Origin: Bacillota bacterium
GTDB lineage: Bacteria > Bacillota > Dethiobacteria > SKNC01
DNA length: 5,540 nt
Direction of reading: 5' to 3'
Assembly: GCA_007121375.1 (NCBI GenBank)
Contig: SKLX01000105.1
Span: 1-5,540, forward strand
This document shows, in pieces, positions 5,494-5,540 of this stretch (position 1 is its first letter; each line of letters starts with the position of its first letter). A program made the translations under genes and the position numbers. The notes below the pieces were generated by a model. The model did no database searches, was not told the DNA's origin, and saw nothing but the letters and a program-made list of their open reading frames with translations.

Positions 5494-5540
5494 GTCAAGG
5501 TTATCTTATCTTTAGGTTACCTTGACTTAAGGAAAGGTAA
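5494..5540. repeat. Two overlapping, mutually exclusive inverted repeats at the right edge
   Basis: GTCAAGGT (5494-5501) is complementary to ACCTTGAC (5519-5526) across 17 bases. TTACCTT (5517-5523) is complementary to AAGGTAA (5534-5540) across 10 bases. The two stems share 5519-5523, so only one can form. AGGTTA also occurs twice in direct orientation (5498-5503 and 5514-5519, allowing the shared A). TTGACT at 5522-5527 is a good -35; its -10 would fall past the window. This could be the promoter/operator or leader of the next gene. No coding frame is visible from 5455 to the end. Confidence 0.4.

Overview
The window looks like an ordinary chromosomal stretch from a low-to-moderate GC, Firmicutes-type (Clostridia-like) anaerobe. 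The evidence is the gene order tilS-hpt-ftsH, strong AGGAGG ribosome binding sites, A/T-rich spacers with sigma-A and sigma-H style promoters, U-tract hairpin terminators, and a formate-tetrahydrofolate ligase of the C1 (Wood-Ljungdahl/folate) pathway. An acetogen, syntroph or related anaerobe would fit. The species cannot be named from this sequence.

Layout, all genes on the + strand: the 3' part of tilS (1-818, cut by the window edge); hpt (727-1260), which overlaps the tilS frame by about 92 bases; a short spacer with a good extended -10 promoter; ftsH (1338-3299, TTG start chosen over a GTG further upstream); and a strong terminator (3298-3331). A 264-base A/T-rich spacer follows, carrying overlapping sigma-H-like and sigma-A-like promoters, an inverted repeat across them, and a leader of about 170 bases with small hairpins. 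Next come fhs (3596-5359), a tiered 3' stem-loop (5370-5418) and a very strong terminator (5419-5454). The last 86 bases hold no gene but contain two mutually exclusive inverted repeats and a possible -35 element, so they may be the start of a leader or promoter for a gene beyond the window.

How the genes work together: tilS (tRNA-Ile2 lysidine synthesis), hpt (purine salvage) and ftsH (membrane AAA+ protease) form the conserved Firmicutes housekeeping cluster. In Bacillus subtilis the TilS and HprT proteins have been reported to influence ftsH transcription. fhs is a separate transcription unit, insulated by terminators on both sides. It activates formate onto tetrahydrofolate. Its protein is the long (about 587 residue) subtype, more like deltaproteobacterial/Syntrophobacter-type enzymes from memory, and its codons look richer in C-ending choices than its neighbours.

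I see no mobile element, CRISPR array, RNA gene, defence module or clearly new system. The most interesting material is regulatory: the fhs promoter/leader, the long tilS/hpt overlap, and the alternative stems at the right edge.
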